From Ahrensia sp. (GTDB taxonomy: Bacteria; Pseudomonadota; Alphaproteobacteria; Rhizobiales; Rhizobiaceae), in NCBI GenBank assembly GCA_002698425.1, contig NZXU01000087.1, forward strand, positions 3,809 through 67,808: a stretch of 64,000 nt of DNA. Direction: 5' to 3'. Position 1 is the stretch's first letter. Every line of letters begins with the position of its first letter. The translations under genes and the position numbers were made by a program. Below are positions 56,334 through 64,000 of the stretch, one piece after another. The notes under the pieces are model-generated. The model worked only from the letters and a program-made list of their open reading frames with translations. It did no database searches and was not told where the DNA came from.

Positions 56334-57359
56334 CTACTTCATGTTCGAGCGGTATTCGCCCTGACGTTCGAGCATCCAGCCGGGATATTCCGCCGGAAGC
56401 TTCGTCACCGCGTCCAGTGCGGCGAGATCATCTGTCGAAAGCGAAACCTCGGCGGCGCCGACATTGTCCTGCAACTGGTCGACACGTTTCGCGCCGAGGA
56501 TGACGCTGCTCACCACGTTTTGATGCAGCAGCCACGCCAGCGCCACCTGCGGCACGGTGCAACCTTTCGCGGCGGCGATGTCCCGCATGACCTCGATGGC
56601 GTCATAGGCGCGGTCCTTGTCGATCGGCGGGAAGTCGAAGCTGACGCGCCGGCCTTCCGCATTCGTGCCCTCGCGGTCGTATTTACCGGACAGGAAACCG
56701 CCGGCGAGCGGGCTCCACACCATCAGGCCGATCCCTTCGGATTCCAGCATCGGCGTCACCTCGCGCTCGAGGTCTCGGCCGGCCAGCGTGTAATAGGCCT
56801 GCAGGGAGACGATCGGGGCCAGCTGGCGGGCCTCGGCGATCCCGACCGCCTTGACGATCTGCCAGGCCGCCCAGTTCGACAGGCCGATGTAACGGACATG
56901 GCCGTGGCGGACCAGCATGTCGAGCGCCTCCAGCGTTTCGACGATCGGGGTTGCCGGGTCGAAGCCGTGGATCTGGTAGAGATCGATATGGTCGAGCTGG
57001 AGCCGTTCGAGGCTCGCTTTCGCCTGGTCGAGAATGTGTCCGCGCGAGGCGCCGCGCGCATTCGGCCCTTCGCCCATGGGACCGAGCACCTTGGTGGCGA
57101 TCACCACGTCCTCGCGGGCGACGCCGAGATTCTTCAGTGACTGGCCGAGGATCTCCTCGCTCTTGCCGGCGGCGTAGATATTGGCGGTGTCGATGAAGTT
57201 GATGCCCGCATCGAGCGCGGCGCGAACGAGGCTGTCGGCTTCCTCCTGCCGGAGCTGGCCGATCTGGCCCCACATGTCGTCCGATCCGCCGAAGGTCATG
57301 GTGCCGAGGCAGAGTTCGGAAACGAAGAGGCCGCTGTGGCCGAGACGACGATAACGCAT
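56334..57359 (-). CDS. aldo/keto reductase
   Basis: 341 residues, (beta/alpha)8 NADPH-dependent carbonyl reductase. Catalytic tetrad visible as FIDTANIY (Asp, Tyr), VIATKVLG (Lys) and DLYQIHGFD (His). Most like the YajO/IolS-type group. Divergent from an AraC-family gene 168 bases away, which probably controls it. Confidence 0.9.
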   Translation of the reverse strand: MRYRRLGHSGLFVSELCLGTMTFGGSDDMWGQIGQLRQEEADSLVRAALDAGINFIDTANIYAAGKSEEILGQSLKNLGVAREDVVIATKVLGPMGEGPNARGASRGHILDQAKASLERLQLDHIDLYQIHGFDPATPIVETLEALDMLVRHGHVRYIGLSNWAAWQIVKAVGIAEARQLAPIVSLQAYYTLAGRDLEREVTPMLESEGIGLMVWSPLAGGFLSGKYDREGTNAEGRRVSFDFPPIDKDRAYDAIEVMRDIAAAKGCTVPQVALAWLLHQNVVSSVILGAKRVDQLQDNVGAAEVSLSTDDLAALDAVTKLPAEYPGWMLERQGEYRSNMK

Positions 57360-57527
57360 GGATATGTCCCTTTTCGTGAACGCCGGGCCGGGACGGCCGC
57401 GGCGTGGCTTTCATGTGGGGCCGGAGCGGCCGGCCGCACCACGCCGATCCTCGCGAATTTCTGCCCGATTCTCTCAATCGTCACCGGCGGCGCTTTCCAG
57501 GCGGCCGCAATCGGTTAATCTGGAGCC

Positions 57528-58433
57528 ATGGAAAAGACCCGCCTCGAGACCCTGAAGATCCGGACATTGGCGCTCTGGAAGCGCCATGGGCGCGAAACCC
57601 CGGTGCCGGGGCTGTTTACGGCGTCCGCAGATGCCCCGACCGGCCCGATTCACGGCGTTTACCGGCCATCCGTATGCGTCGTGCTGCAGGGAACGAAGAT
57701 CAGCCAGCTCGGCGGGCAGGCCTATCGCTACGAGGAAGGCAATTGCCTGATCACCTCGCTCGAAGTGCCGATCCGCGCGCATATTCTCGACGCCTCTCCG
57801 CAGTCGCCCTATGTCGCCTTCGTTCTCGATATCGACCCGGCGGTGGTTTCCGAATTGCTGCTGGAGCTGGCGCGGGGCGAGCCGGCGGCTGCGCCGGTTT
57901 CGGCCGCGATGAGCGTGCACCCCCTGGCGGACGGGCTGATCGACCCGCTGGAGAGGCTGTTGGCGCTGGCCGACCGTCCGCGCGACATTCCGGTGTTGGC
58001 GCCGATGCTCCGCCGCGAAATCTACTGGCACCTGCTGAACGGACCGCAGGGAGCGATGATGCGCCAGATCGGCCTTGCCGACAGCCGCACGGCCCGCATC
58101 AGCCGGTCGATCGCCTGGGTGCGGGACAATTATACCGAAACGATCAGCGTGACGCATCTGGCGGGGTTGGCCGGGATGAGCCCGGCTACCTTCCACCGCC
58201 ATTTCAAGGCGGCGACCGACATGACCCCGGTGCAGTACCAGAAGTCGCTGCGCCTGCAGGAGGCGCGGCGGCTGCTTCTCGCGGAAGGGACCGACGTGGC
58301 GCAGGTCGGCTTCGCCATCGGTTACGAGAGCCCGTCGCAGTTCAGCCGCGAATATCGCCGCATGTTCGGCGCGCCGCCCGGCCGCGACGGCGCGGCGATC
58401 CGGCGGACGGTCTTGCCGGAGAGCCACGCCTGA
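57528..58433 (+). CDS. AraC family transcriptional regulator
   Basis: 301 residues. N-terminal cupin-like AraC_N sensor (VYRPSVCVVLQGTKISQLG) and a C-terminal double helix-turn-helix (VTHLAGLAGMSPATFHRHFK and VAQVGFAIGYESPSQFSREY). The YqhC type of this group activates an adjacent aldehyde reductase gene; the divergent aldo/keto reductase here fits that arrangement. Confidence 0.9.
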   Translation: MEKTRLETLKIRTLALWKRHGRETPVPGLFTASADAPTGPIHGVYRPSVCVVLQGTKISQLGGQAYRYEEGNCLITSLEVPIRAHILDASPQSPYVAFVLDIDPAVVSELLLELARGEPAAAPVSAAMSVHPLADGLIDPLERLLALADRPRDIPVLAPMLRREIYWHLLNGPQGAMMRQIGLADSRTARISRSIAWVRDNYTETISVTHLAGLAGMSPATFHRHFKAATDMTPVQYQKSLRLQEARRLLLAEGTDVAQVGFAIGYESPSQFSREYRRMFGAPPGRDGAAIRRTVLPESHA

Positions 58434-58508
58434 GCGTGTCATGGTCGATTTGCCACGGCGGCAATTTGGTCTAGTGTCGGGCGCCAACGCCGGGACCGGG
58501 TCGCCTTC

Positions 58509-59285
58509 ATGTTCATTCCGCTTCACGACGCGAACACGCTCAAGCACATCAGGCTGCAATATGTGACGCTGTCGCTGATCGCGCTCAACGTCCTCGTCTA
58601 TCTCGTCGTCAATGTCGGCCTGGCGGGCGGCGTCTACCAGGCGGCGGTGGTCTCCTTCGGCTATATCCCCGCCGTGGTGAACGACGTGGCGGAGTTGCCT
58701 CCGAACATCGTCTACATTCCGGAAGAACTGTCGCTGGTCTCCTATTCCTTCCTGCATGGCGGGTTCATGCATCTGGCTTCCAACATGCTGTTCCTGTGGG
58801 TGTTCGGCGACAATGTCGAGGATGCGTTGGGGCATTTCCGCTACCTGGTCTTCTATCTCCTCTGCGCGGTGGCGGGCGCGCTGGCGCATGGTTTCCTGGT
58901 GCCGGATTCGACCGCGCCGCTGATCGGCGCGTCCGGGGCGATTTCCGGGGTGATCGGCGCCTATCTGGTGCTGCATCCCAAGGTGCGGATCTGGGTGCTC
59001 GCTTTCGGCCGCATTCCGCTCAGGCTGCCCGCGGCCATCCCGCTCGGCGTCTGGATCGCCTACCAGATCGGCGCGGTGGCGCTGGTGTCCGACGAGGACA
59101 TTTCCTGGGCGGCGCATGTGGGCGGGTTCGTGGCCGGCGCCATCCTGGTGTTCTTCCTGCGACGGCGGGGCGTGCCGCTCTTCGACCGGACGATCGTGAC
59201 GCCGAAATCCGTCGAAGCCGAGGCGCCCCGGGCGCAAGCGCAAAGCGCCGGCGGGACCGAGCCGCCGAGCTGGGGGCGCGGCTGA
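58509..59285 (+). CDS. rhomboid family intramembrane serine protease
   Basis: 258 residues with six or seven membrane segments. Catalytic Ser in LIGASGAISGVIGAYLVLHP (GASG), the conserved HGGFMHLASNMLFL loop, and His in AAHVGGFVAGAIL. C-terminal cytosolic tail rich in Pro/Ala. Substrates unknown. Confidence 0.9.
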   Translation: MFIPLHDANTLKHIRLQYVTLSLIALNVLVYLVVNVGLAGGVYQAAVVSFGYIPAVVNDVAELPPNIVYIPEELSLVSYSFLHGGFMHLASNMLFLWVFGDNVEDALGHFRYLVFYLLCAVAGALAHGFLVPDSTAPLIGASGAISGVIGAYLVLHPKVRIWVLAFGRIPLRLPAAIPLGVWIAYQIGAVALVSDEDISWAAHVGGFVAGAILVFFLRRRGVPLFDRTIVTPKSVEAEAPRAQAQSAGGTEPPSWGRG

Positions 59286-59303
59286 CCGGCTCCGGAAAAT
59301 TGT

Positions 59304-59319
59304 TTGACGTTTACGTCAA
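59304..59319. promoter_or_regulatory. 16-bp palindrome upstream of etfBA
   Basis: TTGACGT-TT-ACGTCAA, a perfect 7-2-7 inverted repeat, followed at once by CGTCAA. It lies 167 bases before etfB. It resembles, from memory, dyads described for the MerR-family LiuR regulator of branched-chain amino acid and fatty acid oxidation genes. Confidence 0.5.
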
Positions 59320-59485
59320 CGTCAATTATTGAGGCGAATAAAATCGTTTTACGGTGACGGCGAGGGGGTTGCCCGATCAGGCGGAAACCGGCATTCCCCT
59401 GCCGACGGAAAATGTCGAGTTTGCGCAAGCGGCGCATCGTTCACCTGTTAATGGTGACGGAAATCAGCACGGGAGTTGAACGAGA

Positions 59486-60235
59486 ATGAAAGTCTTGGTG
59501 CCGGTCAAACGGGTGATCGACTACAATGTGAAGGTTCGCGTGAAGGCGGACGGGTCTGGTGTCGAACTCGCCAATGTGAAGATGAGCATGAACCCGTTCG
59601 ACGAGATCGCGGTTGAAGAGGCGATCCGGCTGAAGGAAGCCGGCACGGTGACCGAGATCGTCGCGGTGTCGGTCGGTCCGCAGCAGGCGCAGGAGACGAT
59701 CCGCACCGCGCTCGCCATGGGCGCCGATCGCGGCATTCTGGTGAAGACGGAAGACACGACCGAGCCGCTGGCGGTGGCGAAGATCCTCAAGGGGATCGTC
59801 GAGGAAGAACAGCCGGGCCTCGTGATCCTCGGCAAGCAGGCGATCGACGACGACGCCAACCAGACCGGCCAGATGCTGGCTGCGCTGACCGGATGGAGCC
59901 AGGGCACTTTCGCCTCCAAGGTGGCGATCGAGGGCGACACGGCGAAGGTGACGCGCGAGATCGACGGCGGTCTACAGACGATCGAGATCAAGATGCCGGC
60001 GATCGTGACGACCGACCTTCGCCTCAACCAGCCGCGTTATGCCTCGCTGCCCAACATCATGAAGGCGAAGAAGAAGCCGCTCGACGAGAAGGCGCCGTCC
60101 GATTACGGCGTCGACACCGCGCCGCGCCTGAAGGTCATCAGGACCGAGGAGCCGGAGGGCCGCAAGGCAGGCGTCAAGGTCGCCGATGTCGCGGAACTGG
60201 TATCGAAGCTGAAGAACGAAGCGGGTGTCCTTTAA
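59486..60235 (+). CDS. etfB: electron transfer flavoprotein beta subunit
   Basis: 249 residues, starting [20 protein letters not shown]. Contains the ETF-beta signature region [20 protein letters not shown] and the AMP-binding fold with [15 protein letters not shown]. Accepts electrons from acyl-CoA and dimethylglycine/sarcosine-type dehydrogenases, so it could serve the two GcvT-type flavoproteins in this window. Followed 24 bases later by etfA. Confidence 0.96.
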   Translation: MKVLVPVKRVIDYNVKVRVKADGSGVELANVKMSMNPFDEIAVEEAIRLKEAGTVTEIVAVSVGPQQAQETIRTALAMGADRGILVKTEDTTEPLAVAKILKGIVEEEQPGLVILGKQAIDDDANQTGQMLAALTGWSQGTFASKVAIEGDTAKVTREIDGGLQTIEIKMPAIVTTDLRLNQPRYASLPNIMKAKKKPLDEKAPSDYGVDTAPRLKVIRTEEPEGRKAGVKVADVAELVSKLKNEAGVL

Positions 60236-60259
60236 GGGCGCGGACAGGAGAAAAGACCA

Positions 60260-61189
60260 ATGACAATCCTTCTGATTGCCGAACACGACAATGAAACCCT
60301 GTCCGACCAGACCAACAAGGCGCTGACGGCTGCCAAGGAAATCGGCGGCGACGTGCATGTTCTCGTCGCGGGCAAGGACGCGAAGGCGGCGGCGGACGCG
60401 GCGGCGAAACTCGACGGCGTCGCCAAGGTGCTGCTCGCCGACGACGCCTCGCTCGACCAGCAACTGGCCGAGCCGATGGCGGCGCTGATCGTGTCGCTGG
60501 CCGACGGCTACGACACGCTGATCGCGCCGGCGACGACCAATGGCAAGAACACCATGCCGCGCGTCGCGGCCCTGCTCGACGTGATGCAGGTCTCCGACAT
60601 CATCGAGGTGGAAAGCGCCGACACGTTCAAGCGTCCGACCTATGCCGGCAACGCGATCCAGACCGTGCAGGCGACCGACGCCAAGAAAGTGATCACCGTG
60701 CGCACGGCCTCCTTCAACGCGGCGGGCGAGGGCGGCAGTGCGTCTGTCGAGACCGTCTCCGCGGCGGCCGATCCGGGTCTCTCCTCCTTCGTCTCCACCG
60801 AATTGTCGGGTGGCGACCGTCCGGAACTGACAAGCGCCAAGATCATCATCTCCGGCGGCCGAGCGCTCGGTTCGAGCGAGAAGTTCGAGGAAGTGATCCT
60901 GCCCGTGGCCGACAAGCTCGGCGCGGCGGTCGGCGCATCCCGCGCCGCCGTCGATGCGGGCTACGCCCCTAACGACTGGCAGGTCGGCCAGACCGGCAAG
61001 GTGGTCGCCCCCGACCTCTACATTGCCTGCGGCATCTCGGGCGCGATCCAGCACCTGGCCGGCATGAAGGATTCCAAGGTCATCGTCGCCATCAACAAGG
61101 ACGAGGAAGCGCCGATCTTCCAGGTCGCCGATTACGGCCTCGTCGCAGACCTCTTCGAAGTCCTGCCGGAGCTTGAAAAGGCGCTGTAG
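60260..61189 (+). CDS. etfA: electron transfer flavoprotein alpha subunit
   Basis: 309 residues. N-terminal [21 protein letters not shown]-terminal FAD-binding domain with [40 protein letters not shown] and [20 protein letters not shown]. Heterodimer with EtfB. Followed by a classic terminator. Confidence 0.96.
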   Translation: MTILLIAEHDNETLSDQTNKALTAAKEIGGDVHVLVAGKDAKAAADAAAKLDGVAKVLLADDASLDQQLAEPMAALIVSLADGYDTLIAPATTNGKNTMPRVAALLDVMQVSDIIEVESADTFKRPTYAGNAIQTVQATDAKKVITVRTASFNAAGEGGSASVETVSAAADPGLSSFVSTELSGGDRPELTSAKIIISGGRALGSSEKFEEVILPVADKLGAAVGASRAAVDAGYAPNDWQVGQTGKVVAPDLYIACGISGAIQHLAGMKDSKVIVAINKDEEAPIFQVADYGLVADLFEVLPELEKAL

Positions 61190-61215
61190 GCGCCGAGCAC
61201 GGAACGATTTGAGGC

Positions 61216-61247
61216 AAAAGCCCGCCATGTTCGCATGGCGGGCTTTT
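61216..61247 (+). terminator. intrinsic terminator of etfBA
   Basis: AAAAGCCCGCCATG (61216-61229) and CATGGCGGGCTTTT (61234-61247) form a perfect 14-bp stem with a TTCG tetraloop, the last four pairs being the A/T tract. Works in both directions. Confidence 0.92.
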
Positions 61248-61350
61248 CCGTGTTTAGGTGCTTGTTGCCAACCGGGCCTGAAAGTCTCCGGTTTGCGTAT
61301 TTGGCCAAGGCAGCGACGTCGAATCAGCGTCGACCCGGACGAGGTGGGGC

Positions 61351-61626
61351 TTGAAATCTGTCTTACGCGCCATCGTGAAGCCGCTTGAATGGCTCGGGAT
61401 CGGGATGCTCGTCTATTTCGCGGCTGGGCTGGGCTCCCTGTCACTGCTGTGGGCCACGGTTTTGTGCCAGTGGCCAGAAAAAGGCGACATGATTTGCAGC
61501 AACCGGGTTTTTACCGCAATTGCCGATTTCGGAATGATCGCGTCGTTCTTTTTCGTGTTCTCGGGAGCACCGATACTTTTGCCTGCGCTGGGCGTCTTTC
61601 ACCTGTTGAGGAAAGCGTTTCGATAG
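61351..61626 (+). CDS. small membrane protein, unknown function
   Basis: 91 residues with two long hydrophobic stretches (IGMLVYFAAGLGSLSLLWAT and IASFFFVFSGAPILLPALGV) and two Cys between them. TTG start at 61351 follows GAGGTGGGG; an in-frame ATG at 61405 is the alternative. Convergent with the M23 peptidase gene. No family recognised; base composition is slightly less GC-rich than its neighbours. Confidence 0.5.
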   Translation: MKSVLRAIVKPLEWLGIGMLVYFAAGLGSLSLLWATVLCQWPEKGDMICSNRVFTAIADFGMIASFFFVFSGAPILLPALGVFHLLRKAFR

Positions 61627-61653
61627 GGCCGAGACCGCGCACGGTCCGGATTG

Positions 61654-63648
61654 TCAGCCGGAGACCTGCGCGACGACCGTGCCTTCGCTCTCGCCCTTCT
61701 TCAGAAGGGTGTTGATGCGGTCGCGTTCGCGTTTGAAGGCCTCGAGATCGCCGCCCGCCAGCACCTTGCCTTTCGGCAGGCGTACGCGCATCGGATCGAC
61801 GCGGGTGCCGTTCACGCGCATTTCATAGTGCAAATGCGGGCCGGTGGAGAGACCGGTGGTGCCGACATAGCCGATCACCTGGCCCTGCCGGACCCGGGCA
61901 CCCGGCACGATGCCCTTGGCGAATTTCGTCTGGTGCGAATAGGACGTCTCGTAGCCGTTGGCGTGGCGGAGGATCGTCTGCTTGCCGTAGCCGCTGGCCC
62001 AGCCGGCCTTGACGACGACGCCGTTGCCCGGCGCGATGATCGGCGTGCCGCGCGGCGCGGCCCAGTCGACGCCCCAGTGCATGCGCGAATAGCCGAGGAT
62101 CGGGTGGCGGCGCATGCCGAAGGGAGAGCGGAACTGGCCGGTGGGCACCGGCTTGCGCAACAGGAACTGACGCGCGCTACGACCGTCGGCGTCGTAATAA
62201 TCGACGGAGCCGTCGGTGGCGCGGAAACGGTAGTAGGTGTTGTCGTTGCCGCCGAAATTCGCCTCGACGAAGAGCAGTTCGTAGTCGTCGTCGGAGCTGG
62301 ACCCGTCTTCGGGCACGGAGAAGAACAGTTCGAGCTTGTCGGTCGGCTTGATCGTCGACTGGAAATCGACGTCGGAGGCGACCATGCGAATGACCTGCGA
62401 GGCCATGTCCTCGGGCAGGTCGTAGGACAGGACCGAGCGATAGATGGCGTTATAGGCCGAGGGCAGGTCGCGGCTGGCCAGCAGCGGGACGGGAACCTGC
62501 TCGCCGTCGCCGCGCTCGTCCATGATGCCCGGATCCACCGGTTCCGGGGCCGGCACATATTGGCGGCGGTCGTTGAGCGCGATGGTCAGTTCATGGCTGG
62601 AGCCGTCATAGACGGAGGCGCGAACGATTTCCGGGCCTTCATTTGTTTCCTGCAGGCCGAGGCGGATGGCGTGGCCGGATTTCAGCGTCTTCGTCTTGAG
62701 AAGCGTCTCGATCGCTTCGGCCATGGAGGAGGAGAGATTGTAGCCGGTCGAATCGAGAACCTTGCCGATATCCTCGTTGGAACTGACTTCGAGCAGATCC
62801 TCCTGGAAAACCGGCGCTTCGCTCGATTCCTGTTCCTGGCGCGAGGCGACCGACATGTTCTGCGGAATGATCCGCGCCGAAGCGGCAAGGCCGATGCCGG
62901 CCGCGAGGCTCGGATCGTCGATGCCGAAGCGCAGCGGGTCGACATAGTGCAGAGAGGCGACCTGGACGGAGCCGTCGGTCAGCACGGCCGCCGTGGTGCG
63001 GACGATTTCTTCCGCCTCGTCGTCGCTCAGCGTCAGGGCGCCCGGCGGGATATCGGTGTCGAAATTGAACTCGGCGATCTTCACGCTGAGTTCCGTCTCG
63101 ACGGAGGCGCCGTAGATGATGCTCTCGGACGTGGACGAGGCGGAAGTGTCCTCCGCCTTCGGTTCCGACCCGTCGGAGAAGATGTTGAGCGGGTTGAAGG
63201 GGGGATAGGACTGTTCTGTCTGGTGATTGGCCGCCAGCGCGATCTTCACATATTCGAAGGGCTTGGTCCGGATGACGTCGCTGTCGCCGACGCGGGTGAT
63301 CGTCGACAGGCTCATGCGGCGGCGGTCGCTCGGCTCGGTGCGAATGGCGCGGGCCTTGACGACGCGGGCGCCTTTGACCGCCAGGCCCTGATCGCCGAAC
63401 GTGCCGAGCTCTTCCGATGTCGCGACCTCGGCCGGCGTCGCCAGCAGTTCGCGCCCGTCGAGCGCGGCGAACAGGGCAGCCCCCATCAGCAGGGTCGAGG
63501 TGAAGCCGGTGAGGGTCGTGCCGCTCAGCCAGCGCAGCGAAACTTCGCGGCGGTCGGGCGCGCGCCTGCGCCCGGCCCCGATCAGGGGCGGCTCATTTCC
63601 GATCTCGATGTCCCGGGGCGATCCACCGGCGTGGTGCGTGCTGGGCAT
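61654..63648 (-). CDS. M23 family metallopeptidase (murein endopeptidase-like)
   Basis: 664 residues with an N-terminal cytoplasmic part, one membrane anchor (LTGFTSTLLMGAALFAAL, about 45-62), a long central region with a LysM-like/OapA-type part (about 200-400), and a C-terminal LytM domain. Zinc site: HWGVD near residue 530 and GPHLHYE. GYSRMHWGVDWAAPRGTPI and GIVPGARVRQGQVIGYVG are typical. All metal ligands are present, so it may be an active endopeptidase. Start 63648 is preferred to 63687 or 63756. Confidence 0.88.
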   Translation of the reverse strand: MPSTHHAGGSPRDIEIGNEPPLIGAGRRRAPDRREVSLRWLSGTTLTGFTSTLLMGAALFAALDGRELLATPAEVATSEELGTFGDQGLAVKGARVVKARAIRTEPSDRRRMSLSTITRVGDSDVIRTKPFEYVKIALAANHQTEQSYPPFNPLNIFSDGSEPKAEDTSASSTSESIIYGASVETELSVKIAEFNFDTDIPPGALTLSDDEAEEIVRTTAAVLTDGSVQVASLHYVDPLRFGIDDPSLAAGIGLAASARIIPQNMSVASRQEQESSEAPVFQEDLLEVSSNEDIGKVLDSTGYNLSSSMAEAIETLLKTKTLKSGHAIRLGLQETNEGPEIVRASVYDGSSHELTIALNDRRQYVPAPEPVDPGIMDERGDGEQVPVPLLASRDLPSAYNAIYRSVLSYDLPEDMASQVIRMVASDVDFQSTIKPTDKLELFFSVPEDGSSSDDDYELLFVEANFGGNDNTYYRFRATDGSVDYYDADGRSARQFLLRKPVPTGQFRSPFGMRRHPILGYSRMHWGVDWAAPRGTPIIAPGNGVVVKAGWASGYGKQTILRHANGYETSYSHQTKFAKGIVPGARVRQGQVIGYVGTTGLSTGPHLHYEMRVNGTRVDPMRVRLPKGKVLAGGDLEAFKRERDRINTLLKKGESEGTVVAQVSG

Positions 63649-63926
63649 TCTTCTCGTTCGCGGGCGTTTCCCTAGTGTGTTGTGCATGCCTTTTGGACGG
63701 CATTGTGTCAACGCGCGGGGCCGCGGAAAGTGGATGGGTGAAAATCGCCCGAACACTTCTTATATATAGGGCTCATCCGCGACGCCGCGGCGGCCGATAA
63801 AATGCGCCCCGCAAGTCGAGGGATACAAAGACGGATTTCGCGCGAATTTTTTTGGCCCCCAGGCGCGAAAACGGGGGCTTTGGAAACCGTCTGCCGGGGT
63901 CACTTTCCCGGCTTTCCGGGACTTTC
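63649..63926. other. intergenic stretch between the M23 gene and the terminal promoter
   Basis: No coding frame with a ribosome site was seen. On the minus strand CTATATATAAG near 63755-63770 could supply the -10 of the M23 gene. A hairpin GGCCCCC/GGGGGC near 63852-63879 lacks a T run on either side that would make it a convincing terminator. Confidence 0.4.
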
Positions 63927-64000
63927 TTCGAGGGCTGTCAAAAAAATGAAAAAAATGAAAAAAGTCGATTGACAGTTCGAGGGCCCGCAGCCTATATACC
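63927..64000 (+). promoter_or_regulatory. strong promoter, probably of a stable RNA operon beyond the window
   Basis: TTGACA (63969-63974), 18 bases, TATATA (63993-63998), preceded by an A-tract block (63940-63963) like an UP element. The region carries a 9-bp direct repeat TTCGAGGGC (63927-63935, 63976-63984) and an inverted repeat CTGTCAA/TTGACAG. This combination is common in front of rRNA or tRNA operons. Confidence 0.5.

Noticed and set aside
63849..63879. GGCCCCC/GGGGGC hairpin
   Set aside because: Followed by only CTTT on the plus strand and by A residues on the minus strand, so no intrinsic terminator in either direction.

Overview
The window is about 63-65% GC by eye and carries gene families and local orders typical of an alphaproteobacterium of the Rhizobiales (Hyphomicrobiales). 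Examples are nasT-nasS with nrtA-nrtB-nrtCD-nirB-nirD-nasA-cysG, a HIG1-type small protein next to a PduO-type adenosyltransferase, etfB-etfA, a ComF gene divergent from an NDUFAF5-like methyltransferase, and several opine/betaine-type ABC operons. Genus cannot be fixed from the sequence alone. No prophage, transposase, CRISPR array or rRNA gene was seen. There is one tRNA (Leu, anticodon CAA).

Layout. 1-5.6 kb: housekeeping genes, mostly on the minus strand (comF, a small membrane protein, mutT, a GNAT, argJ, a parvulin). 5.8-13.1 kb: secA, then a polysaccharide-flippase/CelD-type acetyltransferase pair, then an acyl-CoA synthetase on the minus strand. 13.1-24.9 kb: a DeoR repressor divergent from a tightly overlapped operon with a betaine-type binding protein, ATPase, fused double permease, choline-kinase-like enzyme, two covalent-flavin GcvT-type demethylases and a second choline-kinase-like enzyme. 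24.9-34.6 kb: an enolase-superfamily enzyme divergent from a MocR regulator, followed by a polyamine-type ABC operon with a GMC oxidoreductase and an amino-acid-oxidase-like flavoprotein. 34.7-49.0 kb: a complete nitrate assimilation module. 49.1-64 kb: tRNA-Leu, then housekeeping and mixed genes (YqaA/DedA-type protein, DsbB, HNH nuclease, AlkA, GluQ-RS, YihY, SDR, HIG1, PduO, PilZ, AKR/AraC pair, rhomboid, EtfBA, M23 peptidase). The window ends in what looks like the promoter of a stable RNA operon.

How the genes work together. In the nitrate module, NasS (a cytoplasmic NrtA-like sensor) and NasT (an ANTAR RNA-binding regulator) would control a leader that can be read directly. It has a sigma-54 -24/-12 promoter, two hairpins with hexaloops that both carry A at position 1 and G at position 4, and then a 13-bp terminator with a T run, upstream of nrtA. 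NrtABCD imports nitrate, NasA reduces it to nitrite, NirBD reduces nitrite to ammonium, and CysG makes the siroheme for NirB. An unassigned multi-GAF protein sits inside the operon.

The two transport/oxidation operons before it look like catabolic systems for methylated amines or amino alcohols. The combination of two sugar/choline-kinase-fold enzymes with two dimethylglycine-dehydrogenase-like proteins under a DeoR repressor suggests a route through a phosphorylated intermediate that I do not recognise. The MocR regulon is supported by two ATTGG-N36-CCAAT sites with identical spacing on either side of mocR. All three transporter operons in the window carry a strong GC-rich hairpin directly after the binding-protein gene.
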